This document shows, one piece after another, positions 5,703 to 9,915 of a DNA stretch of 9,915 bases (position 1 is the first letter of the stretch; each line of letters starts with the position of its first letter). Under the pieces are notes generated by a model that saw only the letters and a program-made list of their open reading frames with translations, was not told the DNA's origin and ran no database searches. The DNA is from DASQDT01 sp036380435 (GTDB lineage Bacteria; Acidobacteriota; Blastocatellia; Pyrinomonadales; Pyrinomonadaceae). Position numbers and translations under genes: made by a program. The stretch lies in contig DASVES010000404.1 in assembly GCA_036380435.1 (NCBI GenBank), positions 1-9,915 of the forward strand, in the 5' to 3' direction.

Positions 5703-6104
5703 TTGAATAAGAAGATCACGAAGACCGAAGAGGAGTGGCGGAGCGAACTCACCCCGGAGCAGTATGCGGTGGCCCGTCAGAAAGGGACGGAGCGGCCCTT
5801 CACCGGCGAGTATCACGACTCGAAGGAGCGGGGCACATACAAGTGTGCGGCCTGCGGCAACGAGCTGTTCACCTCCGACGCGAAGTTCGACTCCGGCTGC
5901 GGCTGGCCGAGTTTCACTGCCCCGACGGCCGCCGACAACGTCCGCACCGAGGTTGACACCAGTCACGGCATGCGCCGCACGGAAGTCCTGTGCGCGAGTT
6001 GCGACTCACACCTCGGGCACGTCTTTGAAGACGGCCCCGCGCCCACGGGGCTGCGCTACTGCATCAACTCCGTCATCCTCGATCTGGAAAAAGAAGAGGC
6101 GTGA
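5703..6104 (+). CDS. msrB: Cytosolic peptide-methionine (R)-S-oxide reductase
   Basis: Second MsrB, 133 residues, the usual size of a stand-alone cytosolic enzyme, with no signal peptide. The start is TTG at 5703, supported by GGGAGG (5691-5696) six bases upstream and by homology starting at once (KTEEEWRSELTPEQYAVARQKGTERPF). Zinc cysteines are 48/51 (CAAC) and 97/100 (CASC). GCGWPSF carries the resolving Cys66, SHGM is intact (87-90), HLGHVF follows, and catalytic Cys120 lies in LRYCINS. This is therefore a standard two-cysteine, thioredoxin-recycled enzyme. It is probably co-transcribed with the exported copy. The shared core (LCA-CD-HLGHVF-DGP-PTGLRYC) suggests that the pair arose by duplication followed by divergence in location and recycling chemistry. 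Confidence 0.96.
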   Translation: MNKKITKTEEEWRSELTPEQYAVARQKGTERPFTGEYHDSKERGTYKCAACGNELFTSDAKFDSGCGWPSFTAPTAADNVRTEVDTSHGMRRTEVLCASCDSHLGHVFEDGPAPTGLRYCINSVILDLEKEEA

Positions 6105-6165
6105 CCCTCGGCCCCGGACATGAATCGCTCCCCCTCGTACCAGCAATTCGTGGAGTGAATTTATC

Positions 6166-7581
6166 ATGTTGAGTAACGGGCGCCCGCGCGCGCTCCGGCG
6201 TGACGGCCGACTTTTGAGAGTCGGCGCACTCGCACTTCTCGTCCTCCTCGTCGTCAACTGCTCCGGCGAGCAGGACACGGAGGCGCAGCGGCGGCGGCAG
6301 CAGCAACCCGACAGGAACGCCGCCGCGCAGAGTCCCACGCCGCGCGCGCCGGGCGGCGTGCTCACAGGCAAAGACGCTCTGGGCGATTGGACGACGGACG
6401 CGCCGGGCGTGCGCCGGCGCATCACCACGGCCGATTTGCCCCGCCCTTTCGAGACGCGCTCCGTGGACAACGGGCCGCGTCTCGTCGCGCGACCACAGGA
6501 CGCGTGGCCGAAGGCGCCGGCCGGGTTCAAGGTCGAGGAGTTCGCCGCCGGGCTTGAAGACCCGCGTCTGATTCGCGCGGCGCCGAACGGCGACCTCTTT
6601 GTCGCCGAAAGTCGCGCGGGGAAGATTCGCGTCCTGCGCCCGTCTGCGGGCGCAGGAAAGCCCGAGGCGAACGAAGTTTTTGTTTCCGGCCTCGACCGCC
6701 CGTTCGGCATCGCCTTCTACCCGCCCGGCCCTGACCCGCAATACGTCTACGTCGCCAACACCGGCGCGGTCGTGCGTTTCCCCTACCAGAGCGGCGACCT
6801 CCGCGCGCGCGGCCCCGTGGAGACAATCGTGCCCGACATCCCCGGCGGCGGGCTTTTGCGCGGCGGCGGCCACTGGACGCGCGACGTGGTCTTCTCCAGA
6901 GATGGCCGCAAGATGTTCGTCTCCGTCGGCTCACAATCAAACGTCTGGGAGGGCGAGCGCGCCAACGAGGAGCGACGCGCCAACATCCTTGAGTACAACC
7001 CCGAAGGGACGGGCGAGCGCGTCTACGCGTGGGGCATCCGCAACGCGGTGGGGCTAGCCGTCAACCCGCAGACCGGCGAACTGTGGGCGTCGGTGAACGA
7101 GCGCGACGGCCTCGGCGACGACCTCGTCTCCGACTACATCACGCGCGTTCGCGAGGGCGGCTTCTACGGCTGGCCGTGGTTCTACCTCGGCCCGAATCAA
7201 GACCCGCGACACGCGGGCAAGCGCGCCGACTTGCGCGACAAGGTGATCGTCCCCGACGTGCTCATCCAGTCGCACTCGGCCTCTCTCCAGATGGAGTTCT
7301 ACACCGGCGCGCAGTTCCCCGCCGAGTACCGCGGCGACGCCTTCGCCTCCGAGCACGGCTCATGGAACCGCGCGCGCCGCACGGGCTACAAGGTGATTCG
7401 CGTGCCCGTGCGCGACGGCGCGCCGACGGGCGAGTATGAGGATTTCATGACCGGGTTCGTCACGCCCGAGGGCGACGTGTGGGGGCGGCCCGTCGGCGTC
7501 GCCACGGGCCGCGACGGCGCGCTGTTCGTGACGGACGACGGCTCGAAGACCGTTTGGCGAGTTTCGTATCAAGGCGGGTGA
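6166..7581 (+). CDS. Sorbosone/aldose dehydrogenase-like beta-propeller protein, probable lipoprotein
   Basis: 471 residues. GGAG at 6152-6155 precedes the ATG by ten bases. Residues 1-32 have Arg-rich and hydrophobic parts and end VVNC, a weak lipobox (Asn at -1 is unusual), so Cys32 may be lipidated. A low-complexity Gln/Arg/Pro linker follows (about 36-65). Residues about 115-468 form the PQQ-dependent soluble dehydrogenase propeller (YliI/L-sorbosone dehydrogenase type): GLEDPRLIRAAPNGDLFVAE (129-148), DRPFGIAFYP, GGGHWTRDVVFSRDG with the candidate catalytic His236, WGIRNAVGLAVNPQTGELW (289-307), GGFYGWPW (331-338), EHGSWNR (396-402) and GRPVGVATGRDGALFVTDD (440-458). Inferred role: periplasmic oxidation of a sugar or sugar aldehyde with PQQ as cofactor. 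Substrate and cofactor binding are not proven, and the family also holds proteins without known activity. It starts 61 bases after msrB and might be in the same transcript. Confidence 0.85.
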   Translation: MLSNGRPRALRRDGRLLRVGALALLVLLVVNCSGEQDTEAQRRRQQQPDRNAAAQSPTPRAPGGVLTGKDALGDWTTDAPGVRRRITTADLPRPFETRSVDNGPRLVARPQDAWPKAPAGFKVEEFAAGLEDPRLIRAAPNGDLFVAESRAGKIRVLRPSAGAGKPEANEVFVSGLDRPFGIAFYPPGPDPQYVYVANTGAVVRFPYQSGDLRARGPVETIVPDIPGGGLLRGGGHWTRDVVFSRDGRKMFVSVGSQSNVWEGERANEERRANILEYNPEGTGERVYAWGIRNAVGLAVNPQTGELWASVNERDGLGDDLVSDYITRVREGGFYGWPWFYLGPNQDPRHAGKRADLRDKVIVPDVLIQSHSASLQMEFYTGAQFPAEYRGDAFASEHGSWNRARRTGYKVIRVPVRDGAPTGEYEDFMTGFVTPEGDVWGRPVGVATGRDGALFVTDDGSKTVWRVSYQGG

Positions 7582-7587
7582 CGATGA

Positions 7588-7800
7588 GCCACCGTAGGTG
7601 GCGGCAGAATGTAGCCACGGGCGCTGGGCCCGTGGTAGCAGCCCGGAATAATTAACAGAGCCCCGGAGGGGCGGAAGAACAGCGACCGGCATCGTGCTCA
7701 ACGTCGAGATTCTTCCGCCCCTCCGGGGCTTCAATATTTGTTGTCGCATCTTACCCACGGCTTACGCCGTGGGCTACATTCTTCCGCCGCCTCCGGCGGC
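7588..7800. repeat. Symmetric array of REP-like palindromes (GTAG...CTAC)
   Basis: Five hairpins fill the spacer. A: GCCACC/GGTGGC, loop GTA (7588-7602). B: CCACGGGC/GCCCGTGG (7615-7635), directly preceded by GTAG (7611-7614). C: 7659-7679 is perfectly complementary to 7710-7730 (21 bp), and each arm holds its own mini-hairpin GCCCC/GGGGC. D: CCCACGGC/GCCGTGGG (7754-7773), directly followed by CTAC (7774-7777). E: GCCGCC/GGCGGC, loop TCC (7786-7800). A-to-B on the left and E-to-D on the right share the linker GGMAGAATGTAG in opposite orientation. GTAG plus a hairpin in inverted pairs is the layout of REP/REPIN elements moved by RAYT-type Y1 transposases. No RAYT gene is present here. Confidence 0.85.
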
Positions 7801-7853
7801 TCGCGTCGTCTCGGTTCTTTCGCAGCAAGCTCCCGGCGAGGTAAACTGTCCTC

Positions 7854-9779
7854 GTGTTTGTCTCAATCAACGCTCGCCTGCTCTTCGACGCGTTAAGAAT
7901 CCTCTCCCTGTCTTTCGCGTTCATCCTTTTGTTCTGCATCGCCTCTTCGGAGGCGTCGGCGGCGCCGCGCTGGTCTGCCAAGCTCGACGGTCGCGTGGTG
8001 TTCTATCAGGCGACGGAGCTGGGCGTGCTCATCGCCGGGACGGAGAAGTCTCTGTACGCCATCGAGGCGGAGACGGGCGAGGTGTTGTGGCGTCGGAAGG
8101 ACGCGCGCCTCGAAGAGACGGACGTGGCGGCCGTCCCCGGCACGGACGTACTCCTTTTGAGTTTTGAGCGCGGCGATAAGACGCGTCTGGAGGCGGTCGA
8201 TCTGCTGACGGGCGGCGCGCTGTGGCGCACGGAGCGTGTGCGCGGCTCCGTGATGCAGATGGCGTTTGAACCGAACACGGGGCTGCTCGGCGCCGTCTTC
8301 GTGCGCGACGCGCGCGGGCGTGCGAAGGAGGGTTTCAAACGCAAGCCGACGGTGCGTGTGTTCGATCTGCGGGAGGGGCGCGAGGTCTGGAAGCGCGATC
8401 TCGAAAGCGAGGTCGAGATGATGCCCGCGCTCGTCGGCGGCGACGGCGAGGTGCCCTACACGCTCGACAACTATCGCGCGCCGGCCTTCCTCGACGGCCG
8501 TCTCTATCTCTTCTACGAGGGCGTCACCTCTCTCGACGCGCGCAACGGCGAGGAGCGCCGGCGCGAGAAGTTTCGCGTCAACGAGGAGGGGCTGGCGCTC
8601 ACCGAGGCCGACCCGGTCGCCGACGAGCGCCATGTCTATTTCTCCGGCCGGGGCCGCGTGCGCGCCGTCGCGCGCGCCGACGGGCGCGAGGCGTGGGAGT
8701 CGAAGGATTTGGGGCTGACGCCGGAGATCGCGCTCGTGGGCGGCGCGCTCTTCGTGCGGACGGGCGGGCAGTTCACAAGCCTCGAAGACGGCGAGGCGGT
8801 GGCGCGCGGCCCCTACGGCGTGAGCGCCATCGACTCCGCGACGGGCAAGACCCTCTGGCGCTACAAGGGCGCCGATAAGGGCATCACGAATATGGTCATC
8901 CCCAACCGCTCGACCGTCGTCGTCGCCGACCGCGACGACCTCATCGTCATCGACGCGACGACGGGTAAGCGCCGCTCAAAGCTCGCGCACGGCATCGAGC
9001 GCGCCGCCTTCGTGCTCTTAAACGAGCGCGGCCAGACGGTGGTCGGCGGCCGGAACGAAATCGCCGCCTTCGACCTCGCCGCTGGGCGCGAAGTCTGGCG
9101 CGAGCGCCACACGCCGCCCGGTCGCGGTATCTTCCGCACGGTCGCGGCGGTCGCGGCGCGCGCCGCCTCGCTCTACTTCCGCTACGGCGGCGCCGTCTCC
9201 ACGGCCTTCGGCGGCTATCGCCTCCTGAGCACGGCCGGGAGCCTGCGCTTCTCCGGTCTCGCCGCGCACGCCACAGTCCCCGAACTCACGAGCCTCGCCA
9301 CCGACTACTCGCGCGAACTCCTGCGCGAGCGCTTCTCGCCCTATGGCATCCTCTCGCGAGCGCGCGGCGCTGTCGGCACCGCGCGCGACGCTGCGGGCGT
9401 GTTGCGTGACCTGCCCTCGGTGCGCGAGCGCCTAGCGACGACGCGGCCGTCCATCAACGTGCCGCGCCCTTCGGCCGACGACGTGCAGGAGCGCCTGCTC
9501 GACCGTCTCGACCCCGCCTCGCAGCTCGAACGCCTCTCGCGCTTCCTCTGGCGCCGGCAGCGTCTCGCCGCCCTGCGCGGGCAATGGATGTACTTCTACA
9601 CTGACTTGCGCGGCGAGGGCCACGGCCTCGTCGGCGTCAACGTCAACACGGGCGCGCCCGAGCGCGCCGTCCGCCTCGGCGACCCCGACCAAAGGTTCAT
9701 CAGCGACGAGGCCGCCGGCCTCCTCTATTCCTCGAAAGACAACCGCCTCAACGCCTTTCCGCTCGGCACGCGCGACTGA
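7854..9779 (+). CDS. Exported PQQ-like beta-propeller repeat protein with helical insert
   Basis: 641 residues. The start is probably GTG at 7854; a weak GAGG lies 12 bases upstream, and no nearby ATG in frame gives a signal peptide. Residues about 9-36 form a signal peptide with likely cleavage after ASA. The rest shows propeller blade motifs of the form AIDxxTGxxxW: LYAIEAETGEVLWRR (67-81), LEAVDLLTGGALWR (112-125), VRVFDLREGREVWKR (167-181), LTSLDARNGEE (weak), VRAVARADGREAWES (269-283), VSAIDSATGKTLWRY (323-337), LIVIDATTGKRR (363-374), IAAFDLAAGREVWRE (403-417) and a last one at LVGVNVNTGAPE (592-603). Between the last two lies an insert of roughly 150 residues (about 422-573), rich in Ala, Arg and Leu and probably helical. 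The motifs are those of PQQ-like (BamB-type) propellers; I see no proof of PQQ binding or of enzyme activity. A scaffold or envelope-assembly role is possible but is inference. Confidence 0.85.
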   Translation: MFVSINARLLFDALRILSLSFAFILLFCIASSEASAAPRWSAKLDGRVVFYQATELGVLIAGTEKSLYAIEAETGEVLWRRKDARLEETDVAAVPGTDVLLLSFERGDKTRLEAVDLLTGGALWRTERVRGSVMQMAFEPNTGLLGAVFVRDARGRAKEGFKRKPTVRVFDLREGREVWKRDLESEVEMMPALVGGDGEVPYTLDNYRAPAFLDGRLYLFYEGVTSLDARNGEERRREKFRVNEEGLALTEADPVADERHVYFSGRGRVRAVARADGREAWESKDLGLTPEIALVGGALFVRTGGQFTSLEDGEAVARGPYGVSAIDSATGKTLWRYKGADKGITNMVIPNRSTVVVADRDDLIVIDATTGKRRSKLAHGIERAAFVLLNERGQTVVGGRNEIAAFDLAAGREVWRERHTPPGRGIFRTVAAVAARAASLYFRYGGAVSTAFGGYRLLSTAGSLRFSGLAAHATVPELTSLATDYSRELLRERFSPYGILSRARGAVGTARDAAGVLRDLPSVRERLATTRPSINVPRPSADDVQERLLDRLDPASQLERLSRFLWRRQRLAALRGQWMYFYTDLRGEGHGLVGVNVNTGAPERAVRLGDPDQRFISDEAAGLLYSSKDNRLNAFPLGTRD

Positions 9780-9837
9780 CGAATTCGCACCCACGTCAAA
9801 AAGAGTTCGTTTCAAAACCTCAACGCGAATGATGTCT

Positions 9838-9872
9838 GTAGGGGCAGGGCCAAGTCCGCGGCCCGCTGCTAC
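9838..9872. repeat. REP-like imperfect palindrome starting GTAG and ending CTAC
   Basis: GTAG (9838-9841) pairs with CTAC (9869-9872). The core stem GGGCC (9847-9851) pairs with GGCCC (9860-9864) around an 8-nt loop, and a GC/GC pair with one bulged A lies between core and ends. It begins 58 bases after the stop of the propeller gene. The same GTAG-hairpin logic as at 7611-7777 suggests a related class of element with a different stem sequence. The 58 bases before it show no clear terminator. Confidence 0.6.
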
Positions 9873-9886
9873 GGAGGAATTAACAT

Positions 9887-9913
9887 GGATGGACAGGATG
9901 TGCAGGATGAAGA
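9887..9913 (+). repeat. Period-9 repeat GGATGNNNA at window edge; possible gene start
   Basis: Three exact-length units: GGATGGACA (9887-9895), GGATGTGCA (9896-9904), GGATGAAGA (9905-9913); the array may continue beyond the window. An ATG at 9885 has GGAGG (9873-9877) at seven bases spacing, so a coding start reading MDGQDVQDEE is possible. I favour a dispersed repeat, because the nonamer pattern with this ATGGATGGACAGGATG lead is one I associate with intergenic repeats. Confidence 0.55.
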
Positions 9914-9915
9914 AC

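Noticed and set aside
7588..7800. Array considered as terminal inverted repeats of an IS or a MITE
   Set aside because: The ends are hairpins themselves, no target-site duplication is seen, and the GTAG-hairpin layout fits REP-type elements better. A MITE is not fully excluded.

Overview
This is a GC-rich chromosomal window with normal gene density. It looks like Acidobacteriota, perhaps Blastocatellia. That placement is inference from three things: a secreted VWA protein with the ending of the acidobacterial VWFA-related family, a small secreted/membrane protein of a type I associate with that phylum, and many short structured intergenic repeats. No phage, integrase, transposase, CRISPR or toxin-antitoxin gene is visible.

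Layout, left to right. (1) The C-terminal end of a coiled-coil protein built on a 21-bp repeat. (2) pta, phosphate acetyltransferase. (3) A spacer with a heptamer repeat in inverted copies. (4) A secreted VWA-type protein whose metal site is degenerate. (5) A perfect 34-bp inverted repeat, again made of heptamers, lying between convergent genes. (6) On the minus strand, a receiver + HD-GYP response regulator (cyclic-di-GMP phosphodiesterase type), with a terminator-like hairpin in its leader. (7) tRNA-Leu(CAA) with a near-consensus sigma-70 promoter. (8) On the minus strand, a small exported protein with one C-terminal membrane helix. (9) A roughly 440-base non-coding stretch with period-9 repeats. 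(10) Two tandem msrB genes, one with a Tat-like signal peptide and one cytosolic. (11) A sorbosone/aldose dehydrogenase-like beta-propeller protein, probably a lipoprotein. (12) A symmetric array of REP-like palindromes. (13) An exported PQQ-like beta-propeller protein with a long helical insert. (14) A tail with another GTAG/CTAC palindrome and a period-9 repeat running to the edge.

The genes do not form one pathway. The only convincing operon is the msrB pair (18-nt gap, each with a good Shine-Dalgarno), which would give methionine sulfoxide repair on both sides of the membrane. Many of the other products are exported (VWA protein, small membrane protein, both propellers).

I see no convincing new protein system. 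The most interesting signal is in the spacers: several unrelated short-period repeats (7 or 9 bp) and GTAG-headed palindromes, mostly placed as facing inverted copies that would fold into long hairpins at gene ends.
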